A stretch of DNA of 64,000 nt from Alisma plantago-aquatica (taxonomy: Eukaryota > Streptophyta > Magnoliopsida > Alismatales > Alismataceae), in NCBI GenBank assembly GCA_963693085.1, contig OY856410.1, positions 1,392,592,863 through 1,392,656,862 on the forward strand, written 5' to 3'. Shown in pieces: positions 47,701-61,216 of this stretch. The translations under genes and the position numbers were made by a program. Each line of letters starts with the position of its first letter. Position 1 is the stretch's first letter. The notes beneath the pieces are model-generated. The model did no database searches. It was not told where the DNA came from and was given only the letters and a program-made list of their open reading frames with translations.

Positions 47701-50657
47701 AGAGAGTGATTTTGCCTTTGCTTTAACATTGGGGGAAGAATCTGGGCGGGATGCAGGTATTATGACCATGGTGTATGCTTGCAACCTATGCATGATCACT
47801 AGTATCCCATTAAACCAGGTCGAGGTTGACTTGCCTCTGGTGCACAACACATTATAGGAAATAGGGTTACACTGTAGTAGAGAAGGAAGGATGTGGAAAC
47901 CATCTTGACAATTCTCTCTAACAGGTCTATACCCTACAGGATCATCTATAGAGAAGCGCATGGGGTGGTTGCTACGTTGGCAGAGCACACAAGGACGCAA
48001 TTCTTATTCCTAAGCTCTTCTGGAAGGGGGTTACCTCAGGAAACCTGAGACAAAATGATACAAGACCTTAGTGAGGTTGGATGTGATAGAAACATACTCT
48101 CTTAGTTAGATCAATGCTTACATGTAAAACTATACCAATAGGTATATGGCTCAGATCTTTTTGGTTTTTTGGGTGAGTGCAAGGTCATCCCTTTGTTTCA
48201 CCCTGGCGATATTTCTTATGTATTCTTAGTTTTAGCTCATGGGGAGATTAGATGAATGAAAATATCCCAATTTAACTAAAAAATTATGATTCAAGTTCGA
48301 AGTAAAGTCAGAGGTATTAGTATTTTTAGATTGTAGGTCACTAGAATTTGAATGAGTGGTCCAATTCTCGATGCAGTTGGCTTTATATTTTAGGAGTTAC
48401 ATAGGTTTGAAATAATCAAAAAGTGGGGAGTATTACATTGAATATTAGAATTAATGTTTTAATTAATCAAAATTAGAATAAATTACATCAAAAAATATAT
48501 CCATCTTCTCCCTCAATGCCATTAAGAAGACAAATTTAGGAAAGGAGAAGGGAAGTTCCTCTCTCGAACCCAAGAACCAGAATTAGGTAACTAGACCTTA
48601 CTGACTCCGAACTTGATAAACTGATAACAATGAAGATACTAGCCTAGAATCTCCACCATTGTTGCCGACTGGTTTCTTGACTGAGTAATGACATAATAGC
48701 AAAAACTAGGCATCAAATCCTCTACAACCATCCTTTACATTCCCCCAACCTCCTTATTCTCTCTACAAAAACTACATCATCTCTTTCTCCTCCTCATCAC
48801 ATATAACCCTATCCTGGAGACCCTTGCCAAAAATGGTCCTTTAGAGGTGAAAAACTAAATCCATTCTAACCTAGAATGATGATATGTATGATCAAAACAA
48901 ACCACCATCACCATACCACCTCCATTTCCATGGCTACCGAGCTCTACCGCCAACTAGACCTCCTTAAAACCTTAGTCATGATTCCTTCTCTTCACATGGT
49001 CACAATCTCCTCTACAAATGGAGTTTGGTCACTAGAGCAACCACAAAATGTAGACATCCTGATGAACTACAACTTAGCCACTATCCAACAATCTCCTATA
49101 AGACATCATCTCTGGCCATAGCTTAGCCTTCCCCTTCCCACAATTATCTATAGCCCCACCTCCTCCTTCATCTAGTCTTAGGTTCTCATGCCCCAACAAC
49201 TGCAGATTTGCAACTCAACATCCAAAGGTTCAGACTCTCATAACCTTTTGAATCCCATGACCAAGAAACCTGAAGCATGATAGCTTGATCCACTAGGTCT
49301 TATTCTAGAATCATTGACCATCAAAAGCAAGGAGCCTTGTTTCCTACTTGAAATCACTACCACCAACAAAAGAACCACCACGGCCACACTCCAACTACAA
49401 AATGACCTTGATCCTCCTTGGATGCTACTTAGAGTTTTAAAATGAAGCATTAAGGACAGACTAGTTTCCACTCATCCATATCAGATGTAGAGAATAGGAG
49501 GAGACTCTCCTCCAATCACAATCACTGGTGATTAGAACTGTAGGTTTGTAGGTGAGTTGTGATCATGTTCATTCTAACTCATTATTTATACAAATATCTT
49601 AAAATTACCAAGAGATGTAATAAAATATATTCATAATACTAACCTAGACTAATTGATCTTGAATACTAATTCTGAACCAAATATACAATATATAGAAATA
49701 GACTTTTTATCTGTTCACAATACATATATTTTGTATATATATATGCACACACACACAAATATATATATATATATATATAAAGAATTCATTAGTAGGAATT
49801 TTTATATCTAGAACATATATTAATAACAAAAATGATGACTAATTAGTTTTCAAATCGTGTTGGACTATAGAGTATCATCAATAACTAATGAAATTCTAGA
49901 GTGAAACTAGTTCAACAGTTGTAAATAAGATACTCATAATACTACTTTATCCATACAAAGAAATTAAACCCTAGATACATCTATGTATTTTAGCTGAATT
50001 TAGTAATGCAAATGGATATTTCAATCATATTCAGACCCATCTAAATAAGTAACATGAATATACTTGACTCAAGGACTAAATTCCAAGTAGGGGACAATAT
50101 AAATCCCTAAACATACATGTAAATTATATGCACTTGAATTTATGCTTGTAAAGATGGTTTAAGAGAAAATATTAGGTCCATAAAATATCTAGAATGGAAA
50201 TACAAACCTTGATAACATGGTATGGTATTATAAGTATCTAATACATGGGCATTATTTATATGATTAATACCAAAGTTATATAGACTTATATGTAAGATCA
50301 ATTATATAAATAAACCAACTAGAAACCCCATAAAGGAAGACAATGGGAAAACATAGGATGGTAAGCCTAATTTGAGAATCTAATCCTAAACAACTCAAAT
50401 TGAACATTATTTAATTTAATCTTATAGTCAATATTTTATTCCAAATTATAGATATATATGTACAGTAACTTTAGGACATGTTTGAAACTTGATCATTAAA
50501 AATTTGGAGCTCTAAACCTAGAATGTCCATATTGTATACAATTTTATTTAAGGTATAAAATTTATATTATATATGGAAATATTATTCCCTCTTGAAAAAA
50601 TGCATAGTAGATAGGATGGTTCGCCTAAAAGTATTTTAAAACTTTAACCTTCCACTT
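44789..50657 (+). mobile_element. Interior of element R, no coding domain recognised (LARD-like)
   Basis: About 5.9 kb between the two R copies. I find no gag, protease, integrase, RT or RNase H motif in any frame. It is AT-rich and full of stops. Purine boxes GAATCCTTTTGAGGGGTGGAGAG and GAAATCCTTTTAAGGAGTGG at about 46850-46920 resemble the end of a Gypsy pol plus polypurine tract and may be an older fragment. Overlapping unrecognised frames lie at 47465-47857 (plus) and 47554-48000 (minus). A region around 48780-49480 is C-rich on the plus strand. No clear polypurine tract precedes 50658. A large non-autonomous element (LARD) or a mosaic of old debris are both possible. Confidence 0.35.
49727..49783. 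repeat. (TA)n(CA)n microsatellite
   Basis: TATATATATATG, then CACACACACACA, then about 22 bp of AT repeats. Confidence 0.9.
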
Positions 50658-51194
50658 TGAAAGGACACTAATAAGAATTCCTTAAAATAGTAAGACAATG
50701 TTTAAACATCAAAAAGGGCAGTCTGGTGCCCATCATTTTAGAGTAATAATGCTTCCATGACTCTATGCAAAGCGAAGGACATGATGTCCCTTAGTATATT
50801 GAGAAGAGCAGTTGGTGTGTTGTTTTTGTCCATGGAGAGAACACATGGCTTCCCCAATAACATGGACATTGACATGTGCTATCTATTTGAAATTTTGAAT
50901 TGCTAGTTTTAGAATATGATATTGAATCCTATTGAATTTCAAAACACATTTCTCATTTGATACCTGACTACATTATTTAACTCTTTGTATTTGTCATAAA
51001 AAACATCTATATATAGGTTCATACTTTTACTTTCTAAATATGAACTTTGTACTAGTCATTTGACATACCCATATTTTCCTTCCTGGGGCCTATGTGTGGT
51101 TTTGTTCCCTTTGGAAATTCATCGATAGGTGATCAAATCAAGACCTAGAAGAAATTTCTTGTGATGCCCTCTGCTAGATGATGAAGACTAGGTT
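50658..51194 (+). mobile_element. Repeat R, LTR-like copy 2, left part
   Basis: Starts TGAAAGGACACT and runs parallel to 35481-35663 plus 44264 onward, without the Copia insertion, so it serves as an empty-site reference. It is split at 51194 by the Gypsy element. Confidence 0.7.
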
Positions 51195-54008
51195 TGTTAT
51201 AACCTCAATTTCTTAAGAATGTAGTAAAAGATGTAATTCTCTTTTAAAATAATAAATGAAATATATTACTTTGATTTGTGATGGATTTCGTGTGAAATGG
51301 CCTTGATTGATTGATAATAGGCCTTGTTGGCCATTGAGCCCAATTGAAAAGAAAAGAGAAATAAAAAGGAAAAGGATTTGATTAAATAAAATGATAATAA
51401 CTGAAATAGAAATAGATAAGAGAATAAAGGCAAGTAAATATTCTCCAATATGGTAGTTCGTTCCTTTAGGTTGTCCTGAGGTCCAAGGGACCCAAAATAA
51501 CCAAATAATAGCAAAGGGAAAAGAAATACCAATTAATTTTGGATTAATTAAAAGATAACTTAGGATGGAAGTAAACCTTCTCATCCATTGTAATTTGTTT
51601 CCCAAATTTCGTACATTGCTAGATAATGTAAAGACAAACGTTCCCTTAACATTTGAGACAAAAAGGAATTATGGATTGGGAGATATCAATTTCTCAAGTT
51701 ATCTCCAAATTAAGGCATTAATTTGGCAAATAGAAAAAAGGTATTTCCTTTTGTTTGATCGTGTGCAACGAAGGCCGTTGGATGTTGATCCAATGCCTGA
51801 CTCACATCATCTAAGTCCCACTGGGACTGGGACTTGTGAGTTATAGAGGGATTTTCCCACTTGGATTCCTCGTGATCCACTGTGTGTGCAAGCTCACTGA
51901 TGTTTCCTTTGGACTAAGGAAAGGAAACCGAAGGGAATCATCCCTGGTTTGTCGAGGATTGGTTGCCGATTGGGAAAGTTCCCAATCCGGTAGGGACTTG
52001 CCCGACCCTATATATAGGGAGGGATGAATGAGGGAACCAACACCTCTGTTTGCTATCCCAATCACTGCAGATTGTTGCAAGGAACAATTATGTGCCTCCA
52101 ATTGCTTACTTCACCTTGACCTACACCCCTATATCCACGGAAAACCTCGCCGGAGTCTGGCGAGAAGGGGGGAGTCACAACATGATCACAACATAAAATT
52201 GAAGTCGTAGGCAGGTTCGACGAAGGGAGGTGGTGCTCCCTGGACATTTGGCATGCTCGCACGACGACTGGATTAAGAAGTCAACCTCACAATTGACCCT
52301 CGCGACACCAGCGAGAACGGGAGGTTGAAGAAGAAGGGATCTCATAGAATTACCAAAATACCCCTCGCCTTCTTCTAGCACGTCGAGGTTAGTTTGGTCA
52401 TTTGTTTGTTTTTTGATCGCAAATAAGCGCGCGCGTTCGTGGTCGTTGGATCCTAAGTAGACCAGCGGACCACGGATAAGACGATCCTTATTTTTTTGAA
52501 AATTGCCAATAAATCAATAGAAAGGATTTTTCTTACAAAAATCATATCTTGAGCTAGAAAACTCAGATGAGGAAAGTATATACATGAAAATTAATCATAA
52601 AAATAAGAGGAGTAAATTAAAAATGGTTTGAAAGCTTAAATATGTCTCTTTTAACAAAAGTGTAGTATTTTGATGAAAAAGGTGTTATTTTGTGGTTAGA
52701 AACCCTAATTGTTAATCAAATAGATCTAATATTGCAATGAGGTTAATTCAAGCATGGTTAACTTGTTTAATGATAAATATGGATTTTAACTTGTGTTAAT
52801 GATGAAATTGCAAGGTTTAGGGTTTTAAACCTAATATGATGATTAATATACTTAGAAACCCTAAATAAGAGAAAAAGAGAAGAAAAGTCTTTATAATCTA
52901 AAATTAGGGTTTCATCTTGCTGAAAGATGAAATAATTAGGGTTTGTAAGTGATTTTATAAAATTAGGGTTTAAAGTAGTAAAAATAAAGTGGAACCCTAA
53001 TTATGATCAAAACCCTAAAAAGGGGCTAATAACCCTAGGAAACAACTAGGATTGATAGATCATGATGACATGATTAATGATAGAAAAATTGGATGCATTT
53101 TTCAGGATACACTTGTGTATACTTGCTTGATTTCTTGATTGGTTGAGTTATTTATGCATTCAAGGCAACTTGACAGGTATGTGGTTAATTAAAATTAATC
53201 ACATTAGTTTTTCACGAAGGTTTACCGGATGGTTAATCGCATTGAATGCAACTTAACTGCTTGGATGCTCATACTTGCAAATCATAAAGTCACTATGGTT
53301 ATCACAAATATAAATACATGTGTATTCTCACTCCTACATGCCACCCTGATGGATGATGCCATAAAGGTCAGGCCCAAGAGGGTAGACCAATGGGCACCAT
53401 GAGAGGTGACCCCAGACACCAAGCTTGGGAATGAGAAGGTGGTCTATGTTGCATGACTGTGGGGCCCCATGAGAGGTGACCCCCAGGCACCAAGATCAAG
53501 ATTGAGAAGGTGGCCTTAAGTCAATGGAAAAAGGGAAACCCTGGAGGGGTATTCCAGGGTTAGGGCAAAAGCGGTGGAGAATGACACATTGAAATGTAAA
53601 TTGGTTTGCTAAATTACCCTGATTGTGATAATTAAATGGTTAGCCATATTTGTGAAATTTTGGTTGTCCCCACATACCGACATATTTTGATATGTTGATC
53701 GACGTTTTGTTTGTCGGCATTTTAGGTACACGATTGAAAGAACAAACAATAAAGTGATACATTGTGGAAATAATAAATAAAGTGCAAGGAGGATTAGATA
53801 GAATAAATCCAAGCCGTGGATAGATAGATTTCCAAAGTATTTAAAAGGTATGCATAATTTTATTTTAATACCAGATTTTAGTTTAGATAGTATAATTTCA
53901 TAATTGTTATTGATTATTTGTCGAACCTTTGATCTGGTTTATTGGGATAATAGCTCTGACCTCTTGGTCTCCCTTAAGTGGGGGTTAACGGGAGGCAGGG
54001 TCGTTACA
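51195..54008 (+). mobile_element. Gypsy (Tekay/Del-like) 5' LTR, 2.8 kb
   Basis: Starts TGTTATAACCTC and ends GGGTCGTTACA. Matches 58398-61216 at roughly 95%. A TATA box TATATATA is at 52009-52016. About nine telobox-like AAACCCTAA / TTAGGGTTT motifs sit between 52700 and 53040. Two tandem units near 53385-53510 share CACCATGAGAGGTGACCCC. The left flank is repeat R; no clear target duplication is visible. Confidence 0.9.
52009..52016 (+). promoter_or_regulatory. TATA box of Gypsy 5' LTR
   Basis: TATATATA followed by GGGAGGGATGA, 0.8 kb into the LTR, preceded by GC-richer DNA. Same box at 59213-59220 in the 3' LTR. Confidence 0.6.
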
Positions 54009-54010
54009 AT

Positions 54011-54022
54011 TGGTATCAGAGC
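54011..54022 (+). promoter_or_regulatory. Primer binding site of Gypsy element (initiator-Met tRNA)
   Basis: TGGTATCAGAGC, a perfect match to the usual site, two bases after the LTR end. Confidence 0.95.
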
Positions 54023-57000
54023 ATAGGTTCCTCATTTAATCTTTAATAATTATTAAATTTTACAAATTCCATAGAATTGAGGGAGTTATTAGAGGATTGT
54101 CTGAAAGACTGAGGTGTCTAGAAAAGGATCACGTCCGGGGGCTGGCAAGATTTTCCTCCGCACTACTAGTCGGAATATGAGGACTCCCGGATTAGTGTGA
54201 CTCCCTGGCCAATGTCTTAGGATTTGACTCGAAATAAGATACCTTTAGGACTCTCTCATCTTGTTCATCCTTTCTCAACTCAAATGTTGTTAAGGACCTT
54301 AAGGATTAGGGTTTTCTCTCTCTTCCTCACCCTCTTGAGGTACGAGTAAGGTTGATAAGGTCTAACGAATCCTCCACCAAATTAATGAAAAGCATGTAAA
54401 TAAGATGTCATGGACATAAGATTAATAGATTAAGAGTAAAATAAAGAATAAATACATGCTAAGGTCATATGACATGAGTTGTCAATGCCTCAGGAGAGAC
54501 CTGAGGCTAGACCTTCTTGTCAGGAGGATGAGTATAGAGAGTTGGTCATGGAGGCAGAGATCTCCATTAAAAGTAGAGACCTGGCACATCCTTTGAGGAT
54601 GATGCTAACCCTAACTCTAAGTGGTGGTTATAGAGAGAGATGACATGAGGAGTTAGATGTCCAGATAGACCAGGTGTGTGGACATTCTTGTGAATGCCCA
54701 TGACAATATGAGCCATGTGAGGTTGGATGATCGAGTGCATGTGACAACCCAACCCGGGAAGGGTTGTGCATGTCAGAGTGAAGGATATCTCCTTCAATGA
54801 TGAGGTTAGTGAAGAACCTATAGAAACCCAATGGGCTTATGCAAGTAGGGCATAACATGCACCCATAGTACGTTAGTGGTGTGAGCAGTAGGCTAAAACC
54901 CTGGCCAGGAGAGTAGGATGGATAGCTTATGAGATAAACATAAAGAACTATGGATGATCTTGAGCAAACATAAGTTTGAGCATAGGCTTCACCCATGTAG
55001 AGGTATGCTTGTGAGCTTGATCCTTCATGGAGGGAGGACCTCTAGTAGTAAGGATGGATGTGGAGTTAGATCTAGAGAGAGAAAGCAGGACTCAAGCAAT
55101 AAGGTTGGAAGCTTAGATTCCAAGACATGAGGAACAGTGAGGAGTTGAGGATGATGTGACCTAAATGGATGATAGTGGTTGCCTCGTGCTTTATCTCTGG
55201 AGGCTGATAATATCTTGGTGGCCTTTGGAGGAACGAAACCCTAAAGAGAGGATGATGCTTCTGGAACCTATGTGCCTATGGTATAGACCTACTGAGATGA
55301 GACAAAGAGTGCCTTAGACCCTGAGGAGGTTTAAGTATCAAGTTGTGAGGCCTTGTACCTTGTTGGTTGCCCTTGAGGAGGACTCAACTCCAAGGTGCTA
55401 CTCGAATAAAAGGATCATGGGAGTACATGACATACCTTGGACATGCTTGATTCGTGGTTAAGAGATTGAGCATGCAGTTGGACACCCAAAGGTGAACTTA
55501 GGGTTCCTAGGCCTGAGGGGGGGAAGTAGTGTACCTGATATTCATGATGAGATTTGAGTCTCTATAGTTTCGAGCATGGTACTCCTCATGTGTAGAGGAA
55601 AAGGAAACCCCTTAAGTTAAAGGTATATTTGTTGAACCCCTCACAACTAAGTTGGTATAATGTTGAGGATGAGAACAAGTGTGACCTAGCATGGTTTTAT
55701 AGGTGTCTGCTTGTGCCATAGTTTCTTGCTAGGGCTAAGCATGATCATGTGGATGCAGATCCTAAACATAAGGACGTTTGTGACCTTTGTTATCAAGGTG
55801 TAGTTTCCTCCCATCCTGGGAGAGGGACCCATATGTAGGGTGTATGCCAGTTTAGTTGGTTTGAGATAACCTAAAGAGGTTTTAGAGGATCTTAAGAAGC
55901 TAAGTGAAGAGTATATGGTAAGAGAATGAACCTGTAGACTCATAGATAACCATCTCTATGTGCATGTGGGTGTGATACCATGGAGGTAACCGGTATGGGG
56001 CCTAACCAAGGTAGGCAGGTTGCTATGACCCCTGTGAAAGGATGAAAGACAACCCAAGAATGCAGAGAGAGATGATGAAGGCTTGGGTAAGTTTCTATGT
56101 TGGACATGTATTATAATGGAATCATAAGTCTATCCTAGGGTCAGGTGGGGATAAGACCGATGGAAGTGGGAGTTGCCTAATTCCCTAGTTGCACATGTCC
56201 ATAGGGTCGAGAGATAATAGCTATCATTGTCTGAGGGCCATGGGTTAGGAATTTGATCACCTTCATGAACTCATAGGACCCAAAGGGCGTATGAGTAGGG
56301 CACTCTCTGGATGCATAAGGGAAGAGGGATGACCCCAAAAGTGCCGGTACCCTACAAATCTAGAGGAGATGACCAAGGATTGTGTGTAAACCCCAGTAGG
56401 TTCGAGCCTAGTTTTCCATGGAAGTAATTTTTGATATCATGATGTTTGTGATGTAGAGACATAAGTTGCACGTTTCAACTTAGATTTGAAGGTGTACTGG
56501 CAAGGTGGGATGTACCATCTCTACTCTTGGAACATGAAAGTCTTTGTGTTTGGACGGCCGCCAAATGCTCATTTCCTCTTGTTATGGGAGTGAGAGATAG
56601 GACAATACACATGCCTTACACCAAGGATAAAAATGATGTGAGTTGGAATGTTACTATGAGGTATGAGGAGAGAGATGATAACATTCCCTTGCAAAGTGAA
56701 CGATATGTGCAAATGATAAGAGTATTAAGGTAATCATCTTGTGAGAATGTTTTATCATGAGCTATGTGGAATTTGCAAGTGATACAAGATTGAGTTTGAT
56801 AACCAAGAGGACGAGCTCAGAGTTTTTTGATGAAGATAGACTTAGAGTTTGAGCTGAGTGAAGAATTATGTCTTCAACATTACCTTATACCTAAGGATGT
56901 GATGTGGTAATGGATGTTCTGGTTGAGATATAGCTACCTAGTTTGGGTAGAGACTAGAAGATATTTTTGGCTAACCCTTAGATGCAACGATACTAGTTGA

Positions 57001-57369
57001 TCAAGTTAGGAGTTGTTTGTCCAGCCTAGGCTTCAATGCAATGAAAGGATGGTGGTAGAACCTCAGATACACTTCTTTGGATAGGAAGGCAATAAAACCC
57101 TGATGAGAGTGGTTTAGGGATTCTGAGGGATCGATCTTTAGGAATCATGACATACATGAGATCATGGTTTTAAGATCACCATACACCACGATACTACAAA
57201 GATAGTAAGTGATGGTAGCACTTTGGATGCTTAATTTGAAGTTGCATGTGGTATGTTTCCATGCAAGCCAGGAAGTGAAGGACGAACACCAATAACCCAA
57301 TGAGTTGACATAGAGGATAAAGAGAGTCCCCAAGAGGGAATGGGAGTTCACCACTATGGATGTTGTGGT
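54023..57369 (+). pseudogene. Gypsy gag-pol remnant, heavily degraded
   Basis: Only traces are readable. Near 55840-55920 a run resembling the region before the RT core reads PKEVLEDLKKLSEEYMVRE. No zinc knuckle, protease triad or YxDD box is visible. The distance from primer site to polypurine tract is about 4.4 kb, shorter than I would expect for a complete Tekay/Del interior, so deletions are likely on top of many stops and frame changes. Confidence 0.55.
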
Positions 57370-58354
57370 AAGTCTCCCCTTGACCAAGGAAGTCTAAGAT
57401 ACAATGTGGGTTATGGTAGATCGCCTTACCTAGATGACATGAGAAAGAAACAGTACTGTCAAGGGACAGATCGGGTTGAACTACTTATAAGAGAGAGAGA
57501 TGGTTCAAATATACCATGATGCGAGTTCAAAGGTTCTTGAGTAGGACCTAAAAGTTTACTTTCATAAGGTGGAAGTAGATACATGAAGAACTCAATGTTA
57601 GTACAATTTATCACCCCTAGCTAATGGTTAGTATGATCCAGACTAGAGGATCTGATGAGAGCATGAGTGCTCATTCAGGGTGATACATGGAGACAGTTCT
57701 TGTCTTTCGTAAGATGTGATGATAACCACCATAGCCAGTATCGGGATGTAAATAGGCTTTGCAAGGGAGGTTGTGTCGGTCACCACTTCATTAAGATGAT
57801 GTTGGTAAAGGGCCTCGCGAGGTCGTAAAAGAACCATAGTGTGTGCAGATGAAGTCACTTTAATCGTGCAAAGGTTGAAGAGAGCCCATGATCGATAGAA
57901 GTCATATGTTGATGCAAAGCAGATTGATGTTCATTTCACTGTGGGAGAGCATGTGTTTTTGAAAATCCGACTGCTCTGAGCTATAGCTAAGAACAGAGGA
58001 AAGCTGAGTCCCCGATACGTGGGTCCGTTTGAGGTGTTAGAATGGATTGGTGAAGCTGCATATCGTTTGGCGTTACTCCCTCAGTATAGCATGATGCATG
58101 ACATGTTTCACGTGTCCAACCTGAAATGATATGTGCAAGATCCGAGCCATGTGTTGAGCATTGAACCTATTGCGTTTCAAGGGAATCTGACTTATCTTGA
58201 GACACCTTTGTGAATTCTAGATACCAAGGTGAAAGAGCTCAAATGCAAGAAAATAGAGATGGTAAAGGTTCTTTGGAGGCACCATGGAGAGGATGAGGCC
58301 ACATGGGAGCTGAAGGCGGACATGGAGAAAGCATACCCTAAATTATTTATTTGA
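57370..58354 (+). pseudogene. Gypsy integrase and chromodomain remnant
   Basis: Frame pieces include WVMVDRLT near 57410, LNVSTIYHP near 57590, KRAHDR and KSYVDAKQ near 57875-57915, VGEHVFLKI near 57945, and GKLSPRYVGPFEVLEWIGEA (integrase C-terminal GPY/F motif) near 57990-58060. VKVLWRHHGEDEATWE at about 58260-58310 is a chromodomain end typical of Tekay/Del chromoviruses. The frame ends at YPKLFI, stop. Several stops and frameshifts interrupt it. Position directly before the polypurine tract is as expected. Confidence 0.85.
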
Positions 58355-58382
58355 TTGCTTGAATTTTGAGGAGAAAATTCCT

Positions 58383-58397
58383 ATAAGGAGGGGAGGA
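58383..58397 (+). promoter_or_regulatory. Polypurine tract of Gypsy element
   Basis: AAGGAGGGGAGGA immediately before the 3' LTR start, the expected plus-strand primer. Confidence 0.85.
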
Positions 58398-61216
58398 TGT
58401 TATAACCTCAATTTCTTAAGAATGTAGTAAAAGATGTAATTCTCTTTTAAAAGAATAAATGAAATCTATTTATTTGATTTGTGATGGATTTCATGTGAAA
58501 TGGCCTTGATTGATTGATAATGGGCCTTGTTGGCCATTGAGCCCAATTGAAAAGAAAAGAGAATTAAAAAGGAAAAAGATTTGATTAAATAAAAGGAGAA
58601 TAAGTGAAATAGAAATAGATAAGAGAATAAAGGAAAGTAAATATTCTCCAATATGGGAGTTCATGCCTTTAGGTTGTCTTGAGGTCCAAGGGACCCAAAA
58701 CAACCAAATAATAGCAAAGGGAAAAGAAATACCAATTAATTTTGGATTAATTAAAGGATAACTTAGGAGGGAAGAAAACCTTCTCATCCATTGTAATTTG
58801 TTTCCCAAATTTCGTACATAGCTAGATAATGTAAAGACAAACGTTCCCTTAAAATTTGAGACAAACATGAATTATGGTTTGGGAGATATCAATTTCTCAA
58901 GTTATCTCCAAATTAAGGCATTAATTTGGCAAATAGAAAAAAAGGTATTTCCTTTTGTTTGATCGCGTGCAACGAAGGCCGTTGGATCTTGATCCATTTC
59001 CTGGTGCACATCGTCTAAGTCCCACTGGGACTGGGACTTGTGAGTTATAGAGGGATTTTCCCTCTTGGATTCCTCATGATCCACTGAGTGTGCAACCTCG
59101 TTGATGTTTCCTTTGGACTCAGGAAAGGAAACCAAAGGGAATCATCCCTGGTTTGTCGAGGATTGGTTGCCGATTGGGAAAGTTCCCAATCCGGCAGGGA
59201 CTTGCCCGAGCCTATATATAGGGAGGGATGAACGAGGGAACCAACACCACTGTTTGCTATCCCAATCACTACGGATTATTACAAGTAACAATTCCATGCC
59301 ACCAATTGCTTACTTCACCTTGACCTACACCCATGTATCCGTGGAAAACCTCGCCGGAGTCCGGCGAGAAGGGGGGAGTCATGGCGTGATCGCGGCCCGA
59401 AATTGAAGCTGTAGGCATGTTCGACGAAGGGAGGCGGAGCTCCCTGGATATTTGGTACGCTCACACGAAGACTGGATCAAGAAGTCAACCTCACAGTTGA
59501 CCCTCACGACAGTAACAAGAACGAGAGGTTGAAGAAGAAGGGATCCCACAGAATTACCAAAATACCCCTCACCTTCTTCTAGCGCGTCAAGGTTAGTTTG
59601 GTCATTCATTTGTTTTTTTGATCGAAAATAGGCATGTGCGTTCGTGGTCGTTGGATCCTAAGTGGACCAGCGGACCACGGATTAGACTATACTTATTTTT
59701 TTGAAAATTGCCAATAAATCAATAGAAAGGGGTTTTTCTTACAAAAATCATATCTTGAGCTAGAAAACTCAGATGAGGAAAGTATATACATGAAAATTAA
59801 TCAGAAAAATAAGAGTAGTAAATTAAAAATGGTTTGAAAGCTTAAATCTGTCTCTTTAACAAAAGTGTAGTATTTTGATGAAAAAGGTGTTATTTTTTGG
59901 TTAGAAACCCTAATTGTTAATCAAGGATAGATCTAATATTACAATTAGGTTAATTCAAGCATGGTTAACTTGTTTAATGATAAATATGGATTTTAACCTG
60001 TTTTAATGATGAAATTGCAAGGTTTAGGGTTTTAAACCTAATATGATGATTAATATACTTAGAAACCCTAAATAAGAGAAAAAGAGAAGAAAAGTCTATA
60101 TAATCTAAGATTAGGGTTTCATGTTGCTGAAAGATTAAATAATTAGGGTTTGTAAGTGATTTTATAAAATTAGGGTTTAAAGTAGTAAAAATAAAGTGGA
60201 ACCCTAATTATGATCAAAACCCTAAAAAGGGGCTAATAACCCTAGGAAACAACTAGGATTGATAGATCATGATGACATGATTAATGATAGAAAAATTGGA
60301 TGCCTTTTTCAGGATAAACTTGTGTATACTTGCTTGATTTTTTGATTGGTTGAGTTATTTCTACATTCAAGTCAACTTGACAGGTATGTGGTTAATTATG
60401 ATTAATCGCATTAGTTTTTACTGAAGGTTTCCCAGATGGTTAATCGCATTGAATGCAACTTAACTGTTTGGATGTTCATACTTGCAAACCATAAAGTCAC
60501 TATGGTTATCACAAATATAAATACATGTGTATTCTCGCACCTACATGTCACCCTAATGGATGATGTCATAAAGGTTAGGCCTAAGAGGGTAGACCAATGG
60601 GCACCATGAGAGGTGACCCCAGACACCAAGCTCAAAAATGAGAAGGTGGTCTATGTTGCATGACTATGGGGCACCATGAGAGGTGAACCCCAGGCACCAA
60701 GCTCGGGATTGAGAAGGTGGCCTTAAGTCAATGGCAAAAGAGAAACCCTAGAGGGGTATTCCAGGGTTAGGGAAAAAGTGGTGGAGAATGACACATTGAA
60801 AATGTAAATTGGTTTGCTAAATTACCCTGATTGTGATAATTAAATGGTTAGCCATATTTGTGAAATTTTGGTTGTCCCCACATACATGCATATTTCGATA
60901 TGCTGATTGACGTTTTGTTTGTCGGCGTTTTAGGTACAAGATTGAAAGAACAAATAGTAAAGTGATACATTGTGGAAATAAGAAATAAAGTGCAAGGAGG
61001 ATTAGATACAATAAATCCAAGATGTGGATAGATAGATATCCAAAGTTTTTAAAACGTATGCAAAATTTTATTTTACTACCAGATTTCAGTTTAGATAGTA
61101 GAATTTCATAATTGTTATTGATTATTTGTCGAACCTTTGAGATGGTTCATTGAGATAACAGCTCTGACCTCTTAGTCTCCCTTAAGTGGGGGTTACCGTA
61201 AGGTAGGGTCACTAAA
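58398..61216 (+). mobile_element. Gypsy 3' LTR
   Basis: Starts TGTTATAACCTC. The end is placed at 61216, where the 5' LTR end TCGTTACA corresponds to TCACTAAA. About 95% like 51195-54008, with the same TATA box (59213-59220) and telobox cluster (59900-60245). The right flank continues repeat R. Confidence 0.9.

Noticed and set aside
52680..53050. Interstitial telomere repeat
   Set aside because: The CCCTAAA-like motifs are scattered and in both orientations, not tandem, so this is a telobox cluster within an LTR.
51195..61216. Second segmental duplication (51195-54008 versus 58398-61216)
   Set aside because: The primer site directly inside the first copy and the polypurine tract directly before the second show these are the LTR pair of one Gypsy element.
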